NCBI RefSeq assembly: GCF_013283195.1
Contig: NZ_JABEKT010000001.1
Coordinates: forward strand, 1,462,795 to 1,526,794
Reading direction: 5' to 3'
Length of the DNA stretch: 64,000 nucleotides
Source of the DNA: Ensifer adhaerens
GTDB taxonomy: Bacteria; Pseudomonadota; Alphaproteobacteria; Rhizobiales; Rhizobiaceae
Part shown: positions 1 to 8,125 of the stretch, piece by piece
How positions within the stretch are numbered: the stretch's first letter is position 1
How the letters are laid out: the number at the start of each line of letters is the position of its first letter
Notes under the pieces: model-generated
Told to the model about the DNA's origin: nothing
Database searches by the model: none
What the model saw: only the letters and a program-made list of their open reading frames with translations
Translations under genes and position numbers: made by a program

Positions 1-621
1 CCGCGTGCCGAGGGCATTCTGGAAGGCCCGATCGGTGAAGGCCCGCAGCCGACCGGTCTGCCGCCCCAGAGCGCCTATTATGGCGACATCTATGCTGCGG
101 TCGACGATGGCGGTTATCAGATCCCGGCCGTGCCCTACCGCCAGATCGACGCGCGGTTTTATCGGCAGGAAGTCAGCGATCCCTTTGGCGAGCGCCCGGG
201 CACCATTGTCGTCGATACCGGCGACCGGTTCCTCTATCTGATCCAGCCGGGTGGCAGCGCGCTGCGCTACGGTGTCGGTCTCGGTCGCGAGGGCTTTGCC
301 TGGAATGGTCGTGGCGTCATCCAGTGGAAGGCAAAGTGGCCCCGTTGGACGCCGCCCGATTCGATGATCGCCCGTCAGCCGCAACTGGCGAAATTTTCCG
401 CCGGCAACGGCGGCATGGCGCCGGGGGTCAACAACCCGCTGGGTGCCCGCGCGCTCTACATCTTCCAGAATGGGCAGGATACGCTTTATCGCGTGCACGG
501 CTCGCCCGAATGGAAGTCAATCGGCAAAGCCGTGTCGTCCGGCTGCGTGCGCATGCTCAACCAGGATGTCATGGATCTCTACGATCGCGTGCGCGGCAAG
601 GCGCCGATCCTCGTCGTCTGA
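1..621 (+). CDS. L,D-transpeptidase (YkuD family), 5' truncated by window edge
   Basis: The reading frame is open from base 1, so the N-terminus lies outside the window; 206 residues are visible. L,D-transpeptidases cross-link peptidoglycan stem peptides (3-3 links) or attach proteins to the wall in the periplasm. The C-terminal catalytic signature is present: HGSPEW at about visible residue 166, followed by SSGCVRM with the nucleophilic Cys codon at 544-546. The conserved family core, from the glycine-rich strand to the RVHG segment, is also recognisable. The family call is secure. Which paralogue it is, and whether a signal peptide exists, cannot be seen. Confidence 0.9.
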   Translation, partial: PRAEGILEGPIGEGPQPTGLPPQSAYYGDIYAAVDDGGYQIPAVPYRQIDARFYRQEVSDPFGERPGTIVVDTGDRFLYLIQPGGSALRYGVGLGREGFAWNGRGVIQWKAKWPRWTPPDSMIARQPQLAKFSAGNGGMAPGVNNPLGARALYIFQNGQDTLYRVHGSPEWKSIGKAVSSGCVRMLNQDVMDLYDRVRGKAPILVV

Positions 622-769
622 TCCGCTATTGCGTACCGCGCGTCAAAATAATTCGGATGCCCGATCTGCGGCATCCCGGTTTGCTGTGACGCACGCAGAC
701 TGAGCCTCATGATCTGCACGCTACTCAAGGCCTGAATTCAGGTGGTGGGCCGCTCCGCAACGACGGCGA

Positions 770-1246
770 TCAGTTTTCGCTCTCGCTGGACGAGAGCCGT
801 CGGGCCAACTGGTGCAGGGATTCCCGAATCTCTCCGGCTTCCTCCAGGCTGCAACCCGATGCCTTGCCGATATCCGCCAGAATACCGAAGGCCTCCGTCT
901 TGAGCTCACGGCCCTTGTCGGTCAGGCTGACGATCACCTGCCGTTCGTCGCCAGGATCCCGTAGGCGAGCGACATACCCTGCCGCCTCCAGCCGTTTGAG
1001 GAGAGGGGACAGTGTTCCCGAATCCAGCCCGATCTCCTCGCCGATCCGCTTGACCGTCATCCCGTCCTGTTGCCAGAGCGCCAGCAGCACGAGATATTGC
1101 GGGTAGGTGAGGCCGAAACGATCGAGCAGCGGTTTGTACGCGCGCGTGAAGGCGTGGGCGGCAGAATAGACGGCAAAACAGAGCTGTTTGCCGAGCGTCA
1201 GCGCTTCGTCGGGGATCGCTTCGAATGGTGCCGCTTTCGTCGTCAT
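770..1246 (-). CDS. ohrR: OhrR, MarR-family organic hydroperoxide sensor-repressor
   Basis: This is a 158-residue MarR-type winged-helix regulator. The N-terminal segment KQLCFAVYSAAHAF carries the reactive Cys at residue 23 expected of OhrR, whose oxidation by organic peroxides releases DNA. The wing region (LRDPGDERQVIVSLTDKG) is typical. I chose the ATG at 1246 because it is preceded by a GGGA motif and puts the Cys at the usual position; a start 14 codons upstream would add an atypical extension reaching into the operator. It is divergent from ohr, with a long palindrome between them, so joint auto-regulation is likely. Confidence 0.9.
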   Translation of the reverse strand: MTTKAAPFEAIPDEALTLGKQLCFAVYSAAHAFTRAYKPLLDRFGLTYPQYLVLLALWQQDGMTVKRIGEEIGLDSGTLSPLLKRLEAAGYVARLRDPGDERQVIVSLTDKGRELKTEAFGILADIGKASGCSLEEAGEIRESLHQLARRLSSSESEN

Positions 1247-1285
1247 TCCCGTATTGTCGCAAATTTGGGTCGAAAATGCAATTTG

Positions 1286-1315
1286 CAAAATTAATTTGCG
1301 TACAATTTAATTTTG
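1286..1315. promoter_or_regulatory. OhrR operator palindrome
   Basis: A 30-bp imperfect palindrome lies between ohrR and ohr. Outer arms CAAAATTAA (1286-1294) and TTAATTTTG (1307-1315) match perfectly, with inner TTG/CAA half-sites. Sites of this AT-rich kind are the known OhrR/MarR target in rhizobia and xanthomonads. Its location suggests control of both genes. Confidence 0.7.
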
Positions 1316-1363
1316 CGATACACGTTCTCCATCGACATTGAAACCGCACAGGAGACCCCGCCA

Positions 1364-1786
1364 ATGCCCATTCTCTATCGTACCACAGCATCCGCAACTG
1401 GTGGCCGCGCCGGCCAGGCCAAGAGCGCTGATGGCGTTCTCGACGTCACGCTGACCGTGCCGAAGGAACTGGGCGGCGACGGCGCCCGCGGCACCAACCC
1501 TGAGCAGCTTTTTGCCGCCGGCTATTCCGCCTGCTTCCTCGGCGCGCTCAAGTTCGTCGCTGGCAAGGAGAAGGTAAAGCTTCCCGAAGATACCACCGTG
1601 ACGGGCACGGTCGGCATCGGCCCGCGCGAAGATGGCACCGGTTTCGGTATCGACGCTGCACTCGAAATCTCGTCGCCGGGCGTCGACAAGGCGGTGCTCG
1701 AAGACCTCGTCCAGAAGGCACATATCGTTTGCCCCTACAGCCACGCGACCAAGGGCAATATCGACGTCAAGCTGACGGTCGCCTGA
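1364..1786 (+). CDS. ohr: Organic hydroperoxide resistance protein Ohr
   Basis: A 140-residue OsmC/Ohr-family thiol peroxidase that reduces organic hydroperoxides to alcohols. The peroxidatic Cys57 is in [13 protein letters not shown] and the resolving Cys123 is in [10 protein letters not shown]; both motifs are intact. The ATG at 1364 is preceded by AGGAGA at 1350-1355, and an upstream in-frame ATG at 1313 would overlap the operator. Length and motifs match the family. It is induced, by inference, when OhrR is oxidised. Confidence 0.95.
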   Translation: MPILYRTTASATGGRAGQAKSADGVLDVTLTVPKELGGDGARGTNPEQLFAAGYSACFLGALKFVAGKEKVKLPEDTTVTGTVGIGPREDGTGFGIDAALEISSPGVDKAVLEDLVQKAHIVCPYSHATKGNIDVKLTVA

Positions 1787-1810
1787 GACCTGCTCCCATC
1801 CGGAAGTAAC

Positions 1811-1852
1811 AAAGCCCGGCGGGTTGGTTCCCGCCGGGCTTTGCTGTTTTTC
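1811..1852. terminator. Intrinsic terminator between ohr and the PhnA-like gene
   Basis: A 13-bp perfect stem (1811-1823 with 1830-1842, loop TTGGTT) ends in TTT, with a broken T-tract following. It sits between convergent genes and may serve both; the strongest T-run is on the plus strand. Confidence 0.85.
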
Positions 1853-1902
1853 AATGACGGGGAGGGAGCGCGCGCCGTTTCCCGAACATGCCTGCGGCAG
1901 TA

Positions 1903-2115
1903 TCAGGCCTTTTTCAGGAATTCGGTACGCAGCACCAGTCCCTTGATCTTTTCGACCCGGCACTCGACTTCGTCGGGATTGTCGGTGAGCCGGATGCCCT
2001 TGACCACCGTGCCGCGCTTCAGCGTGGTCGAGGTGCCCTTGACCTTCAGATCCTTGATCAGGGTGACGTTGTCGCCGTCATTGAGGATGGCGCCGTTCGA
2101 ATCTTTCACGTCCAT
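1903..2115 (-). CDS. PhnA/YjdM C-terminal-domain protein (short form)
   Basis: A 70-residue protein equal to the C-terminal domain of the PhnA/YjdM family (MDVKDSNGAILNDGDNVTLI, then the LKRGTVVKGIRLT strand pair). The N-terminal zinc ribbon found in longer members is absent, as is common in rhizobial homologues. The biochemical role of this domain is unsettled; the historical name 'alkylphosphonate utilization' should not be read as function. An AAAGGAG ribosome site precedes the ATG at 2115. Confidence 0.85.
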   Translation of the reverse strand: MDVKDSNGAILNDGDNVTLIKDLKVKGTSTTLKRGTVVKGIRLTDNPDEVECRVEKIKGLVLRTEFLKKA

Positions 2116-2204
2116 GGGATGCTCCTTTCAAGATGCGGGCACGCCCTGATCCGGTGGACCAGGGCGCGCGGAATTCGTCCTTCGTATCGTCTTGGCCGAC
2201 CGGG

Positions 2205-3767
2205 TTAGCGTCTGCTCAGGCTGCCGAGAATGCCGCGGACCAGGGCGCGGCCAACCTGCGTCGCAACCGTGCGGGCAACGGATTTCATCGCGGCCTCCAC
2301 CACGGTCTCGCGCTGGTATCCGGAAGACTTCGGGCGGGCCTGCTTTCCGGCCGGCGCCGCCGGCTCATCGTCGCCGAAGCCCGGAAGTGTCCAGCGGCTG
2401 CCGCCGGTATTGGCTTCCACCGGCTCCTGCTCGGCCTGCTGCTGCGCTTCCGCCGCCTTCTTCGCCCGTGCCGTTAGCATTTCGTAGGCCGATTCCCGGT
2501 CGAAATCTTCGTCGTACTGGCCGCGGACCGGGCTGACATCCATGACTTTCTGACGCTCCTCCGCCGTCAGCGGGCCGACGCGCGATTGTGGCGGGCGCAC
2601 CAGCGTACGTTCGACCATTGACGGGGCACCCTTGCCCTCGAGCGTCGAGACCAGTGCCTCGCCGGTGCCGAGATTGGTGATGACGGTGGCGCAGTCGAAC
2701 TCCGGGTTGGGGCGGAAGGTGTCGGCGGCGGTCTTCACCGCCTTCTGGTCGCGTGGGGTATAGGCGCGCAGCGCATGTTGGACCCGGTTGCCGAGCTGGC
2801 CCAGGATCGTTTCCGGCACGTCGAGCGGGTTCTGCGTGACGAAGTAGACGCCCACACCCTTGGAGCGGATGAGGCGCACGACCTGTTCGACGCGTTCCGT
2901 CAGCACCTTCGGCGCATCGTTGAACAAAAGATGCGCCTCGTCGAAGAAGAACACCAGCTTCGGCTTCTCGGGGTCGCCGACTTCGGGAAGTTCCTCGAAC
3001 AGCTCGGACAAGAGCCAGAGCAGGAAGGTCGCGTAGAGGCGCGGGTTCATCATCAGTTTGTCGGCGGCAAGCACCGAGATCGCGCCGCGCCCGTCATTGG
3101 TCGTGCGCATGATGTCGGTGATCTTCAGCGCCGGTTCGCCGAAGAAATGCTCGGCGCCCTGCTGTTCGAGGATCAGGAGTTCGCGCTGGATCGAGCCGAC
3201 CGAGGCCTTGGAGATGAAGCCGTACTGGTTGGAAAGCTGGGTGGCGTTCTCGCCCATGTAGTTGAGCAGCGCCTGCAGGTCCTTCAGGTCGAGCAACGGC
3301 AGGCCACCCTGGTCGGCGATCTTGAAGGCGATGTTGAGGACGCCTTCCTGTGCATCGGTCGCGTTCATCAAGCGCGACAAGAGGAGCGGGCCCATTTCCG
3401 ACATGGTGGTGCGGACACGGTGGCCTTTTTCGCCGTAGAGATCCCAGAAAATGACCGGGAACTCCTGGAAGTCGTAGGGGTTCGTCGGCAGGCCGATCTG
3501 TTCGGCGCGCTTTGTGATGAAATCCTTCGGCTCGCCGATCGCGCCGATGCCCGAAAGGTCGCCCTTGACGTCGGCGCAGAACACCGGAACGCCGGCATTC
3601 GAAAAGCCTTCGGCCAGGATCTGCAGCGTGATGGTCTTGCCGGTGCCGGTTGCGCCGGTGATGAGCCCGTGGCGGTTGCCGAATTTCAGCTCGAGGTATT
3701 CGCCTTTGTTGATCGTATCGTCCGGCTTGCGGCTGGCGCCGATAAAGAGCTTGCCTTCTTCCACCAT
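2205..3767 (-). CDS. HerA-like helicase/ATPase (DUF853 family, YjgR type)
   Basis: A 520-residue P-loop ATPase of the HerA/FtsK superfamily. Walker A GATGTGKT lies at residues 38-45, and a Walker B strand with FFFDEAH is near residue 270, followed by a sensor segment (VYFVTQNPLDVPETILGQLGNRVQHALR). The C-terminal tail is low-complexity and rich in Gln/Glu/Ala. The physiological role of this bacterial stand-alone family is not well defined. No nuclease such as NurA is adjacent, so a defence or repair role cannot be argued from context. Confidence 0.85.
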   Translation of the reverse strand: MVEEGKLFIGASRKPDDTINKGEYLELKFGNRHGLITGATGTGKTITLQILAEGFSNAGVPVFCADVKGDLSGIGAIGEPKDFITKRAEQIGLPTNPYDFQEFPVIFWDLYGEKGHRVRTTMSEMGPLLLSRLMNATDAQEGVLNIAFKIADQGGLPLLDLKDLQALLNYMGENATQLSNQYGFISKASVGSIQRELLILEQQGAEHFFGEPALKITDIMRTTNDGRGAISVLAADKLMMNPRLYATFLLWLLSELFEELPEVGDPEKPKLVFFFDEAHLLFNDAPKVLTERVEQVVRLIRSKGVGVYFVTQNPLDVPETILGQLGNRVQHALRAYTPRDQKAVKTAADTFRPNPEFDCATVITNLGTGEALVSTLEGKGAPSMVERTLVRPPQSRVGPLTAEERQKVMDVSPVRGQYDEDFDRESAYEMLTARAKKAAEAQQQAEQEPVEANTGGSRWTLPGFGDDEPAAPAGKQARPKSSGYQRETVVEAAMKSVARTVATQVGRALVRGILGSLSRR

Positions 3768-4124
3768 GTGGGCTTCATCTCCGTTTCATCAATGAAAGCG
3801 GGCGGTTCGCGGCTTTCCACCGAGGCCCGTCATCGAAATGTGGCTCGCTCCTGTTATAGGCGGTGCCGCTCTACCCGGCAACAAGTCGATTGCGGCGCAC
3901 AGACGCGAAAGTTGCGCATGGGGCAGGGGCGGATCGGTCGCATTGCCAAGCGGTCGCGAGCGTGAAACGATCGTGGAGACCTGTGGAAATGCACGCCAGC
4001 GCGAAGTGTAAACCGCTGTTTGAAAGCTGGTGGTTTACCCGGCATTCCATCCATCATCGCTTGTTATTTCGGAAGCGATCATTTACCTTGACGTCAACGT
4101 CAAAATTCAACGAGGGAGTTATCC
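3768..4124. other. Intergenic region between HerA-like and DUF2267-type genes
   Basis: About 357 bp between divergent genes. I see no credible coding sequence. The part nearest the plus-strand gene contains the palindrome described at 4088-4103 and a ribosome-binding GAGGGAG at about 4112-4118. The remainder shows nothing I can name. Confidence 0.5.
4088..4103. promoter_or_regulatory. Palindromic operator-like site TTGACGTCAACGTCAA
   Basis: Perfect inverted repeat TTGACG-TCAA-CGTCAA, 22 bp upstream of the ATG at 4125. It resembles the TTTACGT-N-AACGTAAA type of site bound by LiuR-like MerR-family regulators in alphaproteobacteria. The assignment is by resemblance only. Confidence 0.4.
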
Positions 4125-4517
4125 ATGAATGAACTGGTCACGCGCGTAGCGGAGAATGTCGGTCTCGAGCCTGCGACGGCTGAAAAGGCTGTCGGCATGA
4201 TTCTCGGCTTCCTGCAGCGCGAAGCGGCCGACGGCCCGGTTGCCCAGATGATCGCATCGATCCCGGGTGCGACCGACCTGATCGCCCAGTACAACGGCGA
4301 AGGCAAGGGCGGCGGCGGCCTGCTCGGCGGCCTGATGTCTGCGATCGGTGGCGGCGGCGTGATGGCGCTCGGCCAGCAGCTGATGAGCCAGGGCCTCGGC
4401 ATGGGCGAGATCACCTCGCTTGCCAAGGAAACCATCGCATTCGCCAAGGAAAAGGCTGGCGCCGACGTCGTCGACGAAGTCGTCGCCTCGGTCCCGGGCC
4501 TCAGCCAGTTCGTCTGA
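4125..4517 (+). CDS. DUF2267-type small acidic/glycine-rich protein
   Basis: A 130-residue soluble protein with an N-terminal helical segment (MNELVTRVAENVGLEPATAEKA), a central Gly-rich run (GKGGGGLLGGLMSAIGGGG, about residues 64-82) and a C-terminal helical segment. This resembles the DUF2267/DUF2780-type proteins common in rhizobia. No catalytic motif is visible and the function is unknown. The codons are strongly GC3-biased, as in well-expressed genes, and the ribosome site GAGGGAG is good. A terminator follows immediately. Confidence 0.75.
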   Translation: MNELVTRVAENVGLEPATAEKAVGMILGFLQREAADGPVAQMIASIPGATDLIAQYNGEGKGGGGLLGGLMSAIGGGGVMALGQQLMSQGLGMGEITSLAKETIAFAKEKAGADVVDEVVASVPGLSQFV

Positions 4518-4540
4518 TCCGTTTCGGGTACGTCTAAGGA

Positions 4541-4574
4541 AAACCCGCCGGTGCTCGCGCCGGTGGGTTTTTTG
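4541..4574. terminator. Intrinsic terminator, likely bidirectional
   Basis: Stem AAACCCGCCGG (4541-4551) with CCGGTGGGTTT (4560-4570), ending in a T-run on the plus strand and TTTT on the minus strand. It separates convergent genes. Confidence 0.8.
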
Positions 4575-4587
4575 TTGCCTCCGTGTC

Positions 4588-5250
4588 CTATTCTCGATCA
4601 ACGCTCAACCGTCCGCGCCGCGTTCCAGCCGGCGTATCATCGCATCGATCTGGCGTTCCGTTTCCCGGGCATCGGTCTGGTGGAACGGCTGCCTTTGCCA
4701 GGCTGGGTACCAGGACGTCGAAGGAGAGTGACTTGATCAGCGCCAGCGAGGCGAGATAGGCGGCCCTGTCGCTGCTGTTCAAAACAGCGCCGATCCATCG
4801 TCCCTCTTTCAGGAAGATCGTATCGCCGGTGAACAGATAACGACGCTGGCCATCGTTCCAGAGAAAGCAGGCCGAACCGGCGGTATGCCCTGGCGTGGGG
4901 ATCACCTCGAAATCCGGGAAGTGCGTCTCGCGGCCGGCAAAGCCACCCCCCATACGGCAATGTGTCAGGATCTGCCGTCGTTCCAGCTCCGGACCGAACA
5001 GCGGTGCGGCGAGGTGCTCGCAGGCCCAATCGCAGGAAGGCATCGCCTGGTGATGGTGGTTGATGTATTGCCGGGCGAACGCCCCCGTCGACAGCAGTCC
5101 GTCCGCCTCGTCTGCAAGCCGCCGCGAGGCGTAGACGATGAGGTTGCCATCGGGGCGACGAAGGACGAAGGCGCGACCGGTGAAATCCGGTGCGAAGCTC
5201 AGTTGCTCGGCACCGACGCCATAGAGGGTGTCGAACAGATGCTCCATCAT
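4588..5250 (-). CDS. MBL-fold metallohydrolase with probable C-terminal frameshift
   Basis: A metallo-beta-lactamase-fold hydrolase: NHHHQAMPSCDW, PTPGHTAGS and FTGDTIF supply the metal-binding motifs of the glyoxalase-II-like superfamily. The start ATG (5250) overlaps the upstream MFS stop as ATGA. The open frame ends at 4588 with a Pro/Arg-rich tail unlike the family. Shifting frame near 4700-4730 instead gives QPFHQTDARETERQIDAMIR and then a stop at 4605-4607, which matches the usual family C-terminus. A single-base indel, real or an artefact, therefore probably scrambles the last 35 or so residues. Third gene of a wrbA-MFS-MBL operon. Confidence 0.75.
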   Translation of the reverse strand: MMEHLFDTLYGVGAEQLSFAPDFTGRAFVLRRPDGNLIVYASRRLADEADGLLSTGAFARQYINHHHQAMPSCDWACEHLAAPLFGPELERRQILTHCRMGGGFAGRETHFPDFEVIPTPGHTAGSACFLWNDGQRRYLFTGDTIFLKEGRWIGAVLNSSDRAAYLASLALIKSLSFDVLVPSLAKAAVPPDRCPGNGTPDRCDDTPAGTRRGRLSVDRE

Positions 5251-6455
5251 GCCGTCTCCCGCGGCTTGGTACGAAGGGTGCGATTGAGCATGGTTGCAAG
5301 CAGGATGCAGCAGAGAGCACCTGCTCCGATGAATCCGGCACCCGACGTCCAGCCAAAAGTTTCGATTGCGGTTCCGACGGCAACCGGGCCGACGAGTTGC
5401 CCGAGATTGCTCCCCTGCATCAGCAGCCCCATCGCCATCGGTGCCAACTCGGGCCGTGGCGAGACTATCGGGACCGTTGAGATCAACGTCGCGGGGATCA
5501 GCCCGCCTATGGCCGAAAACAGCACGCACAGCGCAAAGGTCAGCGTATCGCCCGATTGCGACAGAAAGATCCACAGGCCGGCGGCCCCCATCAGCGTGGC
5601 GGCTACGATGACCAGACGGCCGCGGCTGACGCCCCGAGCCAGCATGGTCCCTGCTGCAAGATTGCCGATGACGTTGGCAAGCGTGATGAGGGCGCTGAGC
5701 ACACCCGCCGTTGCAAACGAAACGTTCATGCGCGCGACGAGCAGGATCGGCAGGAAGCTGGACAGTGTGAACGACATCAGGCTGTAAAGGCTGAAGAGCG
5801 CAAAGAGCAAGACAGGTCCGCGGCTTGTCAACGTTGTGAGCATGTCCGAGCGGATGCCGCTGGCCGATGCGCGTGGCCCGCCGCGGGAGGGCAGCACCGC
5901 TGCGATCACGGTCAACAGGCTGAGGAGCGCGGCGAGGCCGTTGCCCCACCAGATCGCCTGCCAGTTTGCAAACAGCGGGCCTGAGAGCATGGCGACCGCC
6001 ATGCCGGCGGGCATGAAGCAGCTCCACAGGGCAAAGACGAGGTCGCGCCGAGACGGCGCGACAATGCGCATGAGGATTGCCGGACCGGCGACGACCACGA
6101 GCAGGAAGCCAAAGCCCTCGAACAGGCGCGACAGGATGAGCAGCGAGAAGTTCGGGCTCACGGCGCCGATCAGGATGCCGATGAGGAGAATTCCCATGCC
6201 AATGACCATCATGCGCCGGTCGCCGATGGCCGCGACCATGGCGCCGGCCGGCATGCCGCCGGCGACGCCGACGATCGCGAAGATCGACGTGATCCAGCCG
6301 AGTGCAGTCAGGTCAAGGCCGAGATCTGCCTGCAAGAGGGGGCCGGCGATCAGCCCCTTGCCAACCTGCATCGCTGCGACCATGCCGGCCGCAACGACGG
6401 CGGTGACGGCGATCCACTCGGTTCTCTCCGGGCTGAGAGCGACAACCGCCGACAT
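5247..6455 (-). CDS. MFS transporter
   Basis: A 402-residue major facilitator with about 12 hydrophobic segments. The cytoplasmic loop between helices 2 and 3 carries the MFS signature variant MVAAIGDRRMMV. It is translationally coupled on both sides: its ATG overlaps the wrbA stop as TGATG, and its stop overlaps the metallohydrolase start as ATGA. The substrate is unknown; the company of WrbA suggests export of a quinone or other electrophilic toxicant (inference). Confidence 0.85.
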   Translation of the reverse strand: MSAVVALSPERTEWIAVTAVVAAGMVAAMQVGKGLIAGPLLQADLGLDLTALGWITSIFAIVGVAGGMPAGAMVAAIGDRRMMVIGMGILLIGILIGAVSPNFSLLILSRLFEGFGFLLVVVAGPAILMRIVAPSRRDLVFALWSCFMPAGMAVAMLSGPLFANWQAIWWGNGLAALLSLLTVIAAVLPSRGGPRASASGIRSDMLTTLTSRGPVLLFALFSLYSLMSFTLSSFLPILLVARMNVSFATAGVLSALITLANVIGNLAAGTMLARGVSRGRLVIVAATLMGAAGLWIFLSQSGDTLTFALCVLFSAIGGLIPATLISTVPIVSPRPELAPMAMGLLMQGSNLGQLVGPVAVGTAIETFGWTSGAGFIGAGALCCILLATMLNRTLRTKPRETA

Positions 6456-7087
6456 CAGGCGAGCTCCGCCACGCGGGCCCTGCCGGCGACCAGTGCCGAT
6501 GCCAGTTCGGCGACGTGGCGGCCTTGGAAGCGCGCGCCATCGAGTTCATTGGCGCTCGGCTGTCGGTCGCCGCCATTGCCGTCGTCGGCAAGCGTCGAGG
6601 CACCATAGGGTGAGCCGCCGCTGATCTCGTCCATGCGCATCTGTCCCTTGAAGCTGTAGGGCAGGCCGGCGATCACCATGCCCAAATGCAGCAGCACCGT
6701 ATGGGTTGCCAGGATCGTCGATTCTTGGCCGCCATGCTGGCTGCCGGTCGAGGTGAAGACGCTGCCGATTTTTCCGACCAGACCATCTCTCGCCCAGATG
6801 CCGCCCGCCTGATCGAGGAAGTTCTTCATCTGGGCCGCCATGTTGCCGAAGCGGGTCGGCGTGCCCAAGATGATAGCGTCGTAGTCAGCGAGTTCGGCGA
6901 CGCTTGCGACCGGTGCTTCCTGGTCGCGCTTGTAGCCGGATTTGATCGCGACAGCCTCGGGCACGATCTCCGGAACCCGCTTCAACGAGACGGTCGCGCC
7001 GGTGGCACGGGCGCCATCGGCCACGGCAGCGGCCATCGTCTCTATGTGGCCGTAGGAGGAGTAGTAAAGCACGAGGATCTTTGCCAT
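6455..7087 (-). CDS. wrbA: NAD(P)H:quinone oxidoreductase WrbA
   Basis: A 210-residue flavodoxin-fold FMN protein. It has an N-terminal [10 protein letters not shown] phosphate-binding loop, the [19 protein letters not shown] motif and the [15 protein letters not shown] segment typical of WrbA, which reduces quinones by two electrons. The family usually has about 200 residues, so the protein looks full length. First gene of an operon with the MFS and MBL genes, divergent from a LysR gene that probably regulates it. Confidence 0.93.
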   Translation of the reverse strand: MAKILVLYYSSYGHIETMAAAVADGARATGATVSLKRVPEIVPEAVAIKSGYKRDQEAPVASVAELADYDAIILGTPTRFGNMAAQMKNFLDQAGGIWARDGLVGKIGSVFTSTGSQHGGQESTILATHTVLLHLGMVIAGLPYSFKGQMRMDEISGGSPYGASTLADDGNGGDRQPSANELDGARFQGRHVAELASALVAGRARVAELA

Positions 7088-7195
7088 TTCGCTTTCCCTT
7101 GTTCCGCTTGCGGCGCATTTGCCGCCGCTGATGTCGGGGAGGATGAAGGTTTCACTCGATCTGAAAAAGTGATATAATTTTCATCAAACTGATCT

Positions 7196-8116
7196 ATGAT
7201 ATCGATCATGTTGGATGTCCTGACCCTCGACCAGATGCGGACCTTCGTGGTGGTTGCCGAAAGCGGCAGCTTTCGTTCCGGTGCGATCAGGCTTTCGCGC
7301 GTCCAGTCCGCCGTCAGCCATGCCATTGCCAACCTCGAGGCAGGGCTCGGCGCTTCCCTGTTCGACCGTTCCGGCCATCGGCCGGTCTTAACGCCCGAGG
7401 GCCAGGCTTTGCTCGTCAATGCGCGCGATATCCTGCTGCGTGTAGACGCCATGCGGGCGCGTGCGCGCGGCCTCGGCGAGGGCGTTGAACTGGAACTGTC
7501 GCTGATCGTCGATACGCTGTTCCCCATCGCAACCATCGGTGCGGCGCTGAAGGAAATGCGGGTGGCCTATCCATCCGTTGCCATCAGGCTGGCGGTTGCG
7601 CCCCTCGGTGGCCCGCTCGATGGCCTGATCGAGCGGCGCTTCACGCTGGGCATCATGGTCGGCGAGGATTTTCGCGATCCGGCGATCGGCCGGCAGGCGC
7701 TGACGGATGTGCAACTGATCGCAGTCGTTGCAGCCCATCATCCCCTCGGTCTCGGCGCCGACGATGGCGTGCTCGGCAGCCCGGAGCTTGCCAACCATCT
7801 GCAGATCGTCCAGTCGGACCCCTCGCAACGCTCCGAGGGACGCGCCTTCGGCGTGCTTTCGCCGCAGACCTGCCGGGTCAGCAGCCAGGACACCAAGCAT
7901 GCGCTGATCCTGGCAGGGCTCGGATGGGGGCGGTTGCCGCTCTGGCAGGTGGAGCGGGATCTCGCCGAAGGTCGGCTCGTCCGCTTGCCGACGGCCTCGC
8001 TCGGTCGCAATAGCCAGGTCACCGCCGAGGCCTATCTCGTGCACCGGATCGACGAGCCGCTTGGGCCGGCGGCCCGCGTCTTTGGCGAGGCGCTCGCGCT
8101 GCTTTGCAGAAGCTGA
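7196..8116 (+). CDS. LysR-family transcriptional regulator
   Basis: About 306 residues. The N-terminal winged helix reads DQMRTFVVVAESGSFRSGA, then RVQSAVSHAIANLEAGLG, followed by a substrate-binding domain. A second in-frame ATG at 7208 (MLDVLTLDQ) is an equally good start. It is divergent from wrbA, and the 108-bp gap contains AT-rich DNA (7170-7195) suited to a LysR site. It probably regulates the wrbA operon; the inducer is unknown. Confidence 0.88.
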   Translation: MISIMLDVLTLDQMRTFVVVAESGSFRSGAIRLSRVQSAVSHAIANLEAGLGASLFDRSGHRPVLTPEGQALLVNARDILLRVDAMRARARGLGEGVELELSLIVDTLFPIATIGAALKEMRVAYPSVAIRLAVAPLGGPLDGLIERRFTLGIMVGEDFRDPAIGRQALTDVQLIAVVAAHHPLGLGADDGVLGSPELANHLQIVQSDPSQRSEGRAFGVLSPQTCRVSSQDTKHALILAGLGWGRLPLWQVERDLAEGRLVRLPTASLGRNSQVTAEAYLVHRIDEPLGPAARVFGEALALLCRS

Positions 8117-8125
8117 CGGCAGCCC

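Noticed and set aside
2205-3767. HerA-like ATPase as part of a phage-defence system
   Set aside because: HerA-like proteins occur in defence systems with nucleases or Sir2 partners, but the neighbours here are a PhnA-like and a DUF2267-type gene, so nothing supports it.
5251-6027. Possible long N-terminal extension of the metallohydrolase
   Set aside because: It is the shadow of the MFS transporter gene on the same strand; the ATGA overlap at 5250 gives the natural start.
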